Origin: Rehmannia glutinosa
Lineage: Eukaryota > Streptophyta > Magnoliopsida > Lamiales > Orobanchaceae
DNA: 64,000 nt
Assembly: GCA_016081115.2 (NCBI GenBank)
Contig: CM071931.1
Span: 15,910,317 to 15,974,316, forward strand
Direction: 5' to 3'
A program made the position numbers and the translations under genes. How positions within the stretch are numbered: the first letter of the stretch is position 1; every line of letters begins with the position of its first letter. Shown here in pieces: positions 44,938-57,364 of this stretch. A model generated the notes under the pieces. That model did not search any database and was not told where the DNA came from. It saw nothing but the letters and a program-made list of their open reading frames with translations.

Positions 44938-47900
44938 ATGGTACCAACCTATGATTTTGTCAAGTTAGGAAAGTAAATCCACACCGGTCTCTTGGGATTT
45001 CGACGATGGTGAAACAGGGTCCGATGACACCTAGTGAAGAAAATCGCCGAGAAATTGGAAACGTTTGGGCTGAAATCGTTTACGATCTTTGGAATATCCG
45101 ATGACCTATGTGGAGGAGGTCACACGCTTCTACGTGAATGCCGAGATTCACGATGAAGGGATAAAGTCATCTCTGTTCACGGAAAAACAAATCACCATCT
45201 CTCGCAGGATTTGGTGAACACTGCTCACTACCAACGGAAGGAGCATCGAAAATTAGCGAAGGCGATGTAAACCAGGTTGCTTGGAAGGAAATAGCCAATC
45301 CCGACTATCTTGATAAAATAATTTACACAAACAAGAGATCGCTGAAGGAGGATTATCACAGTCGCTGGGACATAGTTGCCAAATGCATTGACATCAAATT
45401 TGGCGCTTTTGACCAATCAAAAAGCAAAGTTGATCGTGATGGCGGCGATCATTGAAGAAAGGAAAATAAATCAAAGGTTTGAGTTTGTCTACAACGGTAT
45501 GCAAGAATGTAGGGAACAAATCCTTCAAGGAAGATGGCACATTTGGAGGATCCCTATGATATGGCCTGTGATTGGCGGATGATGGAGGTGAAAGGAGTCC
45601 TCTTAGACATGGAAAGGCATTCCATGTTAACAAGAGGATGTTCGAGATCAAACCTCTTTGGCTCACGAGAAGAGAGCCTACGCCAAGAGAGCCGACACGA
45701 GTGAGGGGGAATCACCACCACAAGATACAGTTGTTTCCTCTCCACCAAAGAAGAAAGTTGCCCTGCGCAATGCTAAGAAGATCGCCGCTCTCCCGCAAAG
45801 AAAGAAAGTCAAACTCGCTCCCGCCCCAGCAGCTGAGTCACCCGCCCTCTGCAGCCGTGTCTCCCGCCTGGCGAAGATCGAGAAGGACTCCGAATACCTT
45901 CTCCGATCGTCAAAAAGAGGAGAATCGATAAGCCAAGACGGCCAGCTCCTCGAGGAAGAAAACACTAGCACCGGCCCCAGCCGCCCAAGACTCGAGAAGA
46001 ATCGCTCTCGTACTGCAGAAATCCCTCCGGTACAAACTAGAAGACGAAGAAGAATCATCAAGCGCTCCGAGCTTGAAAAACCGGCCGAGTCGACCACTCA
46101 CCGAACAAATACTAAACCGCCAAGCGGTCGAGTCCCCGATGTAATTGATGAAACAACTAAGTCTGTGGCGTCGTGAGAGGCAACCTGAAGAAATAGTTGT
46201 AGTCCGCGCAATCGAGACACAATAAGAAGGCGATAGAGCCGATAGTGATGTGATGATCCTATCTCCACCTTACCTGACATCCAAAATCGTCTGCGTGAGT
46301 GAGTGAGGAAATGGAAATTGAGTAAATCAAGGAACAGTTCAATGGCCCGAGTTTATAGAAGAAGAAGAGGAAGCTGTTAAACTTCCTTGGTCTAACCACT
46401 GTGATCCCAAAGATCGGATGAAGACAATCGCATGGATATCCTGCAGATCTTCAAGGACAAGGAGAAGGAAAGACAGCAGAGGAGCTAAGGCACGTGAGAA
46501 GGCCAAAGATTCGCTCTATCTCGGCACCCACGAACACACACATCCTCTCCTTGATGTCTTATCGGATGATGAGGATCTGGACTCTCTTCTTTGCCATAGA
46601 AGAGTTGCAAATGCAGCAAGCATTGCACGAATCGAGAATCCTTCACGAGCAAAGATTGATGGAGGGACCAGGAGAGTCCTCCGAACACGGTGAAATTGAT
46701 CCAATGGGAGTGGTTCGAAAATCGCCATCTGTTGTTCTTTGCCACCACTTCCCACTCACTCGGAAGAAGGCAATAAGGAATTGGCGATGAAACGGGATAG
46801 TGGGGACCCCGAGCCAACCCCTATTGAAGGTGTTTTACCACCCCAACTACTGAACACTCAATAGAAACAAAGGAGTTTGGAGACGATTGACCCCATTCCA
46901 AGTCACTCACCGGGTACGCCCCGGTGGGGAAACTCCTCCACTGCGGCAAGGTCGGAGAATGCAGTAGATGACTCAACAACGAATCCGGGAGGCGAAGTGG
47001 AGGAAGTACAAACACTAAACGAACAACAAGGTGTCATCAACGAAGCTCAAAAGCGATTGAGATCAAGTTTGGTGAGGTGCCAACCGCTACTACGAAGGCT
47101 AATGACGCTGGCGATGCGGTCGAGGCACGGAAGGAACAACCCCGGGAGTTAACACTGCTGGCGGTGAAAGTGCAATCCATGGGGTTGAGACTCCAATGGA
47201 TGCCACCACGAAGACCCTAAGACAAATGACACCGTCGAAAGGGAGGTCCAGCCTCGGCTGCAATCGAGACTGCAGGAGGTAATAAAGGCCCACGGGAGGT
47301 TGAGACTTCCCGGGTAAAGAAGTCAAGTAGAGAACATCCCTCCCGCTATCATCGACCCATCCGAAAAGGAGATAAGCGCGCTTCATGATTCCCGGATAAT
47401 CCCGATGTAACCTTTCTCGGGATCGGAAAGCGACGAAGAAGCCGAGTCATTCCCGTGATGACTCCAAAAGACTCAACGGATGTTCCAAGCACGAGCAAGT
47501 CGATCCCAAGACTACTCGTCAAACCTTTAATTTTGATGATGAGCCACCAATGGAAATCTCATCATCATTCGATGACGCTTCGATAAGGCCGAGACCATCC
47601 CACTCAATTGGAGAAACCAACGAGACCAACGAAGGCTGTTGAGACAATCGAGGCTCGGCAAAAGCTGGGTCCACTTCACAAAAGACCCCGGCGAGAGACG
47701 AGTCCATCGCGCAGCTCCCCAGTGCAGCGAGTTCGACTCCAAAAGGAACTTCACGCGCACCTCTCATCATTGAACAAATACCGGTTGGCCGTGATGATTC
47801 CTTTATAGAATCTTTTCCTTTCTCTCTGCGGAGGTACCGGACCTCCCTGAAGAGTCGAGAACGAGCTCGCACGCTTCCATAGACCAGCTCCTGTTATTTC

Positions 47901-49480
47901 ATCGGTACCATTGTTCCACTGATTATGACTTTGACGCCGCATGGCCATCACCGCAACGGAAGAATCACCAAGTCTGCGAAGTGTTCAAGGCATTATTTGC
48001 TGAGATTGAACGGATGGAGAGGCATCGTGGCCTCTATGGACATGCGATCGGACAGAGATGCCAATCTTCTTCTGGCGACTTAAGAGGCATAACAATCGAG
48101 ATCGGGGAATGGTGGCAACAAAGAACAAACAATGCGTGTGGAACAAGTTAGATACTTGAGGACATTGTTCAACAAGGCTGCTGGTATGGAGAGCCGAGAA
48201 TGCCGATGCAAAAACGAAGTTGAGAGAACACATTGAGCACATGCATGAAGCTTACACTCGCCGATAAAGGCTGCTGCGTGAGCAAAACAAGAGTGATCTA
48301 CGACGTTTGGAAGGAAACATGAATAGAAAATTCAGCCTTCTCATGGCTAAGATGAAGCTAATTTCAGCGAGTCCAACGCTACTCGATCCGAATTTCGTCT
48401 TTGCATACTCCGCAGCCAGACTCGAGACGAACTTCGACTATCGCCAGAGCTCGACTTCCCCGCTTGCAAGATATGTTTCGTGCATTCCTCTCTCCTTTGA
48501 TGATGCCAAAAAGGGGGAAGAGGAATACCTTAAAGCACGAAGAGATCCGAAGCCGAAAAAGAGGATGCATCTCGCGAAGGGAAAGATAGGCGAGGAAGCG
48601 GCAAACAAAAGAAAGGAAAATCTGTTGAGGGGGAAGGATCGAAAGATGTGACCTTGATGATTGCACAAACCCCCAACAAGGTCTTGTCACAAAATGACAT
48701 TATCGGCAAACTCCACGTGACTCTGCCACTCCAACACTCTGCTATATCTATGGCCGAAAAGAGAAAGACAATTGAAGCGAGGGATGGAGGAAGTGGAAGG
48801 AAGAATGGATGCCCGGTTATGAACATCTTGAAACAACATGGAGGCATTCCGGTGAGACGAGAGATACTTATGCCATCTCGGATGTCGGGACGAGCCACGA
48901 TCGCTGATGAATTTAAAACGCTCGCATCCCGAAGGATACTTTGCAAATATGTCTATGGCTCAAGCTTGGGACTTGTCTTGGGAAAAGGGTCTCACGTTAT
49001 GTGAAGAAGGCGACAGCGGCAGACTACCGATCGCTCTGCTTTGTCACTCCGCCGTCACTCACCGAAAGAAGAAGACCCCAAGACAATACACGCCCGCAGG
49101 GTAGAGGAAGAAACAAGTGGTGGAGGAAGAGGTTTCGGACCTAGGCCTCTCGCCAAAACATTGAATACGTAGATCCGGCAAGAAAGGAGGGATCTCAATG
49201 GGGTCTTGACCAAATAGCAAATTTGCAAGTGGCTAAAAGTAATGCCGAGTATGCGAAAAGAATAGAAGAAGAAAACAAGAGACAAACTCAACTATGGGAG
49301 GAAAGACAAGAGAGATTAAGAAGAGATGAAGCTGCCGGGAAGGCATATGAAAAGAAGAAGAAAGCAAAATGACGATGAGAAAAAGAGAAGAAGAAGCGAA
49401 GATCTTTGAACAAGATGAAAGAAGGAGACAATGGCGAGGAGATGAAGTGTTGCTGTCCACCCCTTCATGTATTTTATGAT
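44938..49480 (+). pseudogene. Env-like third reading frame of copy D (about 4.5 kb, broken)
   Basis: Begins ATG at 44938 with a text like MVPTYDFVKLG. The order of blocks is the same as in A, B and C: a helical N-terminal domain (MTYVEEV near 45100, LQGRWHIWRIP near 45525), a basic Pro/Ser/Ala-rich region open at 45658-46176, an acidic and Ser-rich region near 47520-47590, YDFDAAWPSP near 47925, a helical EHIEHMHEA segment near 48235, FDDAKKG near 48500, a Gly/Arg-rich stretch near 49100 and a charged C-terminal coiled coil (49200-49440). Function unknown. The longest uninterrupted piece is 172 codons. The start follows the conserved leader; the stop is approximate. Confidence 0.7.
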
Positions 49481-49701
49481 GTAAATACATACTATGTAAG
49501 TTTTCTCGCAATAAAGCTATAAATTCTTTATTTCTGTGTAGACAAATGTTTGCTCGATACACCTTGTAAATTGTTGTAAAAGAACAAGAATGTTATGATC
49601 AATAAAAAAGATTGATTCTACGCATACATTCTATGTGAATACACTATCTGTATGTATCTTTGCTATTTGCATTTTTGAATGGTTTAAGTTTTGGCATCAT
49701 C

Positions 49702-49713
49702 AAAAGGGGAAAA
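49702..49713 (+). other. Polypurine tract of copy D
   Basis: AAAAGGGGAAAA one base before the 3' LTR start at 49715; one A fewer and one more on the two sides than in A and B. Confidence 0.9.
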
Positions 49714-49714
49714 T

Positions 49715-51273
49715 TGTTAGGAAATTTATTGTTTAGATTTTGATGAATGCCATGTAAAACTTAGAATAGGAAGTTGGCACCCCATTCTTGTTGTAAAATG
49801 CATTGTAATAAATAGGGCTGGTCAAGTGAGTTAAGTCGGCCTACGCCCAAACATGCAAGAGGACAACTGGAGACTAGAAGGAAGACTCGGCTGAGAGACA
49901 ACCGAGTATGGCAAAGAAGAGTAGACGGAACTCTATCAAGAAGCAATGTGAGATGCGGTGAGTGGAGTATCGATCAAGTCAACTCAAGAAAACCCAAGTC
50001 TCAAGTTGAAGTGACAAAGAGTCATCCAATGATTGGAAGCTGACTCTAAGTCACCTGGGAAAGCAAAGAAATGCGGTCAAGTCGAGATAATCAAAAAGAT
50101 CCGTTGCACGTAAATCAAGAGAATTACTTAAACAAGTAATATCTCCATACCACCTTTCTCTCGAGTGCTCGATCCCGAGAAGCGTGCAAGAAATGAACCA
50201 CTGGGAAGCACTACACCGTGTCAGAGCACTCAAAAGGTGAAAAAACAATTCATACGAGGAAATGACAATTCCAAGGACTGCAACAAGACAAGCCAACGAC
50301 TGCAAGTGACTTTCAAAAATAAGCCTATCTCTTCAACGGGCAAATTTTTGAAAGATCACTATAAAAGGCTGAGAAATGATTTTGAGAAGGGTAACGGACC
50401 AGAACCAAAAACGTTCAAGCAATTATTAGAACTGGAAACCTGAAATATTCTCAATCCTCAAGCCTACACTACGAAGAACATCAATCCAACACTCACCTGT
50501 GAAGGAAAGATAACTTCAATCAGGTTGAAGAGGAAAATACTTGAAAAAAATCAAGGGGTCTACATTCCACGAAGGATTGTAGGAAGGTTCAAGGTCGAAC
50601 CAAGTCTTAAGCTTTTGGAGGGCTTCGTGATCAAATCCAAAGAGCTTGAGCAAGTGGGCTGTAGTAGCAAGGCAGCTGCCCTGTGAAGAAGCTGAGTCGT
50701 ACGAGAAGCCAGCTGAGTGATCCAGGGCGTCTCGGATGAGTCCCAAAGGATCAAGTCACTTGTGTGATCAAGACTTGTATCTGGACTGTTACCACTTTGT
50801 ATCTTGATCAATACCTAGTGGATTCCTCCAGGAGTTGGAGAAGAGATGAGTAGAAGAATTACCCCATCTTCGAACCTCTATAAAAATTTCATTGTGTCAT
50901 TTACATTTCAGCACTTTAATTCCTGCATCTTAATTGTTTAAATCTGCTGATAAATTTGTTATCCACTTGATAATTTCTAAGTACTAAACCAAGCACTAAA
51001 TCCTTGTTTAACCAAACTTAAGGGTGTTAAGTCTTCCACTGAAAACAAACCACAGTTGAGTTAATTTAGACCCAACAACTGAGTTATTCCATCAACAGCT
51101 CGATTGAGTCTCATTGAGAGACTAGCTCTACTTGATTAACTAAATTGGTTTTGTCCACCTAGGACACAGCTGTGTAGTATCAACTCTGAATATTTAAAAG
51201 GACTAAATCGAAAATTTGGTAAGGTTTATTCAACCCCCTTCTAAACCTTACACTTACACCCCTTGGACGTACA
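49715..51273 (+). repeat. 3' LTR of copy D
   Basis: 1559 bp, TGTTAGG...GTACA, with TATA box CTATAAAAGG at 50359-50368. It is followed by the AACCT duplication at 51274-51278. The last bases read CTTGGACGTACA where the 5' LTR has CTTGGGACCTACA, a small end difference. Confidence 0.97.
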
Positions 51274-51278
51274 AACCT
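51274..51278. repeat. Target-site duplication of copy D, right
   Basis: AACCT, identical to 37924-37928. The LTR of copy C continues directly after it with TCTCTCGGAGTG. Confidence 0.96.
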
Positions 51279-51916
51279 TCTCTCGGAGTGATTCCTCATC
51301 CTTTTATAGTGATCTTTCAAAACTTTGCCTGTTGAAGAGATAGGCTTATTTTCGAAAGTCACTTGTGGTCGTTGGCTTGTCTTGTTGTAGTTCTTGGAAT
51401 TGACATTTCCTCGTATAAATGATCCTTGACTTTTTCGGAGATCGACACAGTGCGATGCTTCCCATTGGTTTATTCCTTTTGCACGCTTCTCGGGATTTGC
51501 GCACTTTAAGAAAGGTAGTATGGAAGTATTACTTGTTTAACAGATCTCTTTTAGTTATCTCGACTTGACTGCATTTTCTTGCCTTCCCCCAGGTGACTTG
51601 AGTCGGCTTCCAATCATCGGATGACTCTTCTCGTCACTTCAACTTGAGACTTGGCTATCTTGAGTTGACTTGACTAATACTTTACTCGATTGCACCTTGA
51701 TCGAGTTCCTGTGTTTTCTACCTTGCCATACTCACCGCCTCACAGGGGTCTTCCTTCTAGTCTCCAGTTGTCTTCTTGCATGTTCGAGGCATAGCTAACT
51801 TAATTCACTGATCAGCCCTATCTATTACAATGCAATTTACAACGAAATGGGGTGCCAACTTCCTATTCTAAGTTTTACATGGCATTCATCAAAATGTTCA
51901 AAATAATTTCCCAACA
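51279..51916 (-). repeat. 3' LTR of copy C, second piece (its 5' part)
   Basis: Continues the LTR broken at 37928. It contains the complement of the TATA box (CCTTTTATAG at 51300-51309) and ends at 51916 with CCCAACA, the complement of the TGTTGGG start. The two pieces add to about 1530 bp without the duplicated 5 bases. Confidence 0.94.
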
Positions 51917-51917
51917 A

Positions 51918-51930
51918 TTTCCCCCTTTTT
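51918..51930 (-). other. Polypurine tract of copy C
   Basis: On the minus strand AAAAAGGGGGAAA, next to the 3' LTR of copy C. Confidence 0.88.
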
Positions 51931-52284
51931 GATGATGCCAAAACTTAAAACATTCATACAATACTTAAACAGCAAAAAGATACATACAGACAAATGTAGA
52001 ATCACAGAATGTATGCTTAGAATCGATCTTTTATTGATCATAGCATTCTTGTTCTTTACATAGCTGTTTACAAAGTGTATCAGAGCTTGAACCAAAAGAA
52101 AATGTATCAATGCTTAAATGGAACTTAAAGTAACCATGATGTTACTCTATCTACACGGTATATAGATTGTACAATTTTATTCGATGTACGAAAGACTTAC
52201 ATATAATGTATTTACATAGTAAAATACATGAAGGGGTGACAAAGAACACTTCATCTCCTTCACGCCTCCTTTCTTTCATCTTCT

Positions 52285-55200
52285 TCACTTCTGTCTCTTC
52301 CTGGACCTCTTTCTCTTCTTCTCATCTTCAGCTGCCTTCTTTTTCTCATACGCCTTCCGGGCAGCTTCATCTCTTCTCAGTCTTTCTTGTCTTTCCTCCC
52401 ATAGCTGAGTTTGTCTCTTATTTTCCTCTTCAATTCTCTTCGCATACTCAACATTATTCTTAGCCACTTGCAGGTTGGCCACTTCGTCAAATCCAGCCCA
52501 ATAGATCCCTCCTTTTTTTTTCCTGGATCTATATACTCAATGTTTTTGGGCAGAGATCTAGGTCTGAAACCTCTTCCTCCACCACTGCTTCTCCCTCTTC
52601 CTCTGGGCGTGTATTGTACTGGGGTCTTCTTTTTCCCAGCTGAGTGACTAGCAGAGTGACTGCCAGTAGTCTGCTGCCTGTCAGCTTCTTCACATAGTGT
52701 GAGACCTTTTTCCCAGTACAAATCCCAGGCTTGAGCCATGGACATGTTTGCGAAGTAACCTTCAGATGCGAGCGTCTTGAATTCATCAACAGATCTTGGC
52801 TCGATTCCGACATCCGAAATGGCATAAGTGTCTCGTCTGCGTTGGAATGCCTCCATGTTGTTTCGAATGTTCATAACTCGGCATCCATCTTTCCTTCCAC
52901 TTCCTTCATCCCGTCGCTTCAATGCCTTTCTCTTTTCACCATAGGTACGCTAGAGTGTTGGAGTGGCAGAGTCACTGGGAGTTTGCTGATTATATCAGCT
53001 GTGACAAGACCTTGTTGAGGGGTTTTAGCAATCATCAAGGTCACATCTTTCGAACCTTCCCCCTCAACAGATTTTCCTTTCTTCTCTCTTATTACTTCCT
53101 CACTGTCTTTCCCTTCACAAGCTGCTTCCTCCTTCTCAGCTTCAGATCCCTTCAGCGCCTTTAGGTATTCTTCTTCCCCTTTTTGGCATCATCAAAGGAG
53201 AGAGAAACCCCTGGAAACAAGCTAGCAAGCAAGAAGTCTAGTCTGCTGATAGCCGAGTTCTGCTTCGAATCTGCTGCGGAGTATGCTGCACGGAACTCAG
53301 TGCGGGTGGCGTTGGATTCAGCTGCTACCAACTTCATCTCAGCCATGAGAAGACTGAATTTTCGATCCATATTCTCTTCCACGCGCAGGAGCTCGTTCTT
53401 ATTATGTTCACGCACTTTTTATCTCCTCGTGGTGTGAGATTCATGCATTTGTTCGATGTGCTCTTGCAATTTTGTCTTTGCATCAACATTCTCGGCCGCC
53501 GGACTAGCAACTTGTTGAACAATGTCCACGAAATATCAAGCTTCTTCCACACGCATTGTCTGCTTCTTTGTTGCCACCACTCCGGATCTTTACAATTATG
53601 CCTCGCAAATCGCCAGAAGGTTGGCGTCTGTTATCCACCTCATGTCCAAATGAAGGCCTGGTGCCTCTCCATCTTTTCAATCTCGGCAAATAAGGCTTTG
53701 AAAACTTCCCGAACTCTAGTTGTCTCCTCTCGATTCGACTACGGCCAAGCGGCGTCAAAGTCGTAGTCACCGAACAATGGTGTCGGATGGAATAACAGGT
53801 CGGAGTGCGTGGAAGCGCTCGCGATCTCTAGGCGATTCTTCGGGAGGTCGGTACCTCCAGAGAGAAAGGAAAAGATTCTACAAAGGGATCATCACGGGGC
53901 AATGGAATCGCCAATGAAAATTGGTGCTCGTGAAGTCCCTTGTGGAGTCGAACCTGCTGCGACTTGGGAGCTGCGCGCTGGACTGTTTCACCGTGGTCTG
54001 TTGTGAAGTTGACCCGACTTTGCCGAGCCTCAACTGGTTTTTCCAAATGAGTTGACTGGTCTCGGCCATATCGAGCGTCATCGGACGATGATGAGATTTC
54101 CATGTGTGGCGCATCATCAAAATGAAATGTTTGGCGAGTAGTCTTAAGGTCGCTTACTCGAGGTTGGAACATCCGCACCGAGTCTTCGGATCGGCAATTG
54201 GGGATGACTCGACTTCATCTTCACCTTCGGATCCCGAAAACGTTACATCCGGATTATCCCGAGAATCGTGAAGGGCACTTATCTCATTCTCGGATGGATC
54301 AATGATAGCGGGAGGGATGTTCTCGTGCCTCGATCTCTTTACCACCGGAAGTCTCAACCTCCCGTTGGCCTTCATTACCTCCTACGCTCTCAATGCAGAG
54401 TCTTTGGATGGTACCTTCGGCGCCTCAACTGTCTTGGGGTCTTCTAAGGTGGCATCCACTAGAGTCTCAACTCCATGGATTGCACTTTCATTGCCCAGTG
54501 TTAACTCCCGGGCGATTCATTCTGTGCCTCGACCGCATCAGCGGCGTCATTGGCTCGCGAGAGCGGTTGGCACCTCACCGAGAGTCTCAATTGTCTCGAG
54601 CCTCATTGATGACAACTTGCTTGTGTATTCTATTGTTGTTCCTTCTCCACTTCGCCTCCGGGATGCATTGTGAGTCTGCGCAAACATCCTCCGACCTTGT
54701 TGCGGTGGAGGGAGTTTCCCCTCGGTGGCACACCAGGTGAGTGACTTGGAATGGGGTCACTCGTATCCGGACTCCTGCTTTGTTCCCATTGAGTATTCAG
54801 CCGTTGGGGTAGGTGGTAAGTCACCTTCATTAGGGGTTGGCTCGATTGGGGTCCCCACAATCCCGTTTCATCGCCAATTCCTTAATACCTTCCTCCGAAT
54901 GAGTTGAGGAAGTGGTGGCGAAACAAGAGGCAATCTGCTACACCACTCCCATAGGATCAACTTCCAGCTGTGATGTGGAAGACTCCCCTGGTCCTTCCAA
55001 CATCCTTTGCTCATGTAGGGCTCTGGATTCCCGCATGGCTTGCTGCAACTCCAATTCTTCTGTAGCAGCAGCAGGGTCCAGGTCATCGTCATCACTCCCC
55101 GAGAGAACATCAAACAGAGGATGGGAGTGATCAGTGGTCCCTGTGAACGGGCATATCTTTGGCCTTCTCACGTGCTTACGCATCCTCACCGCTTTAGCCC

Positions 55201-56811
55201 TTTCGTTTTCTTTGCGAATGCGCAATATATTGATACAATTATCCGCGTCGAGGCTTGCAAAGATCATGTGAAAACCTCAAGAAACTTGAAGAGTTCTTCT
55301 TCCTCAGTAATGAACTCTGGACGTTCAAACTGCACTCTGGATAGGCTCAACTTCCATTTTCTCCACTCTCGCAGACGATCTTGGATGTCCGGATATAATG
55401 GAGAATACATGATTACATCGTCCTCATCATTCTCTTGCTGGCCCTCGTTCTCCGGGATTAAAGGTAGCAAGCTTTGGTGCTCCATATCTTCAGCTGCGTC
55501 TGTTGCAGGAGGGGATACAACCCTGTCAACAGGCGAGTTTGCTTTCTCAGCTTCTTCTGTGTCTCAAGCTGTTCGGATTACAAATTGTGTCTTGATTTGC
55601 CTCTGCTGATCGCCTTGATGACTTGGCCGTTTTATCGATCACTTTTGGAGACTTTACCTCTCCAGCGAGCCTCGAGTAACTTTTCGGTGAGTGGCGGACT
55701 CGGCCGTCTTCTCAAGCTCGGAGAGCTTGGAGATTCTTCTTCTTCTCTTTGTTTTTACCGAGGGATATCGGCTCCACTTCCTCCCGGTTCATTGAAGGTA
55801 AATGCCTTGAGAGTTGTCTTAGAGGCGATTGCCTTCCTTATTGTGGCGATCCTCTTTTTTCTTGATCACTTGGAGAAGGGATTAATGGTTCCTTCTCCAT
55901 CTGGCTATATAGGCGGGAGACACGGCTGCGGGGCGGGTGACTCGCAGGGCGGTGCAAATTTCTGTTTCTTTCTTTGCGGGGATCTTCTTCTTAGCGATCT
56001 TCTTGGGAGGAGGGGAGACAATCGTATCTTGAGTCACCGATTCCCCCTCACTTGTATCGCCTCTCTTGGCGTAATCTCTCTCGTGCGCGAGAGAGGTTTG
56101 ATCGAAACATCCTCTTGTTAACATGGAACGCCTTTCCATGTCGAAGAGGACTCCTTTACTTCCATCACCGCCAATCACCGGGCCGTATCCCGAGGAACCT
56201 CCAAACGTGCCATCCTCCTTGAAGGATTTGTTCCCAACATTCTCGCGAGTCTGCTGTATACAAACTCAGCCCAATTCACCTTCTTTTCTTCAAGGATTGC
56301 AGCCATTACGATCAATTTAGCCTTAGACAACTGGTCAAAGCTTCCAAATTTGATGTCTATGCATTTGGCAACAATGTCCAACAATTTGTGGTAGTCTTCT
56401 TTTCGTAGCTTCTTGTTAGGTTGTGTAGACCACTTTAGCGACACGATCGATCTTGGCTACTTCCTCCAAAGCGGCGCCAAGTTAACCTCGGCTTCATGAA
56501 TCTCCGACACTCCTTCCGCCAAACAAGCGTGTTACGCCAAATCTGGCGCAAATGGTGAACTCCTTACCATGAACAGAGAACTTGATGCCCTCATCGTGAA
56601 CCTCGGCGTTCACATAGAACTCGTGCGACCTCTTCCACGTAGGTTATCGGGAATTCGGCGTCAAAAATGGTTTTAATCCAGATTTTTTCACTTCTCGGCC
56701 AATCTTCTTTACGAGGGTGTCGTCGGACCCTGTTTAACCATACCATCGAAGTCCACATGACCTAGTGTGGATTTGCTTTCCTAGATTGACGAAATCATGA
56801 GTGGGTGCCAT
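52285..56811 (-). pseudogene. Env-like third reading frame of copy C (about 4.5 kb), best preserved copy
   Basis: The minus-strand ATG at 56811 opens MAPTHDFVNLGKQIHT. The second N-terminal block, open at 56175-56444, has LRKEDYHKLLDIVAKCIDIK and KKVNWAEFVYSRL; a GYGPVIGGDG word follows near 56180. A basic region with TSEGES and KKKIPAKKE is open at 55882-56178. Further on are an acidic block around 55080-55240 and SENEISALHDSRDNPDVTF (54154-54375), an EHIEQMHE helix near 53440, RVEENMDRKFSLLMAEMKLV (53161-53415), a Gly/Arg patch near 52570-52600 and a charged coiled coil (52285-52482) ending in KRKRSRKRQK. The N-terminal helical block resembles in style the domain called 'putative plant transposon protein'; I could not test this. 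Fewer frameshifts than in A, B and D. Confidence 0.72.
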
Positions 56812-57364
56812 ATCTCAAGTGTTTTACCGAGCGAAACTTAGAAAATGATCTTGAGGAGTTGTAGGGTTTTGAGAGAAAATTTCTTTCTTTTGCTTTTGAG
56901 AGAGATGAACAGTTTTGGTAAAGTGAGAGAAAATCGGACGAAATGGTATAAGTATGGTTCATGAAAGGGCGTGCGGGTGGTTTTGAAATTTGATCAAAAT
57001 CAACGGCTTAGATTTTGCACGCCGATTTACATTTAATTTCTCGCATTTAATGCAGCATTTATATCCAATCATAAGCTTTTATATGCGGCTTTTTGACCGT
57101 ACACGTCATAATTGTCTTGACGTCATGCTTAAAAACATCCCCGCTTAGTAAAAACGACCGTGTTTTTGTCACTTTGCTCATAAATAACTCAGCTTACTCG
57201 TTAGGCGATTCAATCCTTCTTCTCTCTATTCTCCTTGTGACTCGGTTGTCGGCTAACTCAAGTATAGTGACTTTCCAATCTGGTGATTCACCTAGGTGAA
57301 TTGAGAGTTCGACTCTTTTTCCTCTTTTCTGTTTCATCTCTTTTCTTTGAGTCTTCCGAGTGTC
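56812..57364 (-). promoter_or_regulatory. Leader between pol and env-like frame of copy C
   Basis: Minus-strand counterpart of the leader in A, B and D. The TATA-like GGATATAAATG is at 57056-57066 and the ATTAAATGC-type repeats at about 57025-57055. GAGAGAGA/CT-rich sequence near 56865-56935 precedes the ATG at 56811. Confidence 0.5.

Larger units (their letters stand above)
37929..51273 (+). mobile_element. Copy D: complete Sirevirus-type Ty1/copia element nested in the LTR of copy C
   Basis: 13345 bp with two LTRs (1548 and 1559 bp), primer site, gag, pol, leader, env-like frame and polypurine tract, flanked by the perfect 5-bp duplication AACCT. It is the only complete copy in the window and defines the family ends. 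The LTRs are nearly identical, so insertion is recent and later than copy C. The gag tail has an internal deletion of about 0.7 kb compared with C. Reading frames are interrupted, but several interruptions coincide with damaged CTG/CAG words, so coding capacity may be better than it appears. Confidence 0.97.

Noticed and set aside
55474..56121. Plus-strand open frame of 215 codons in copy C
   Set aside because: It is antisense to the basic region of the C env-like frame; no family resemblance and not kept in the other copies.
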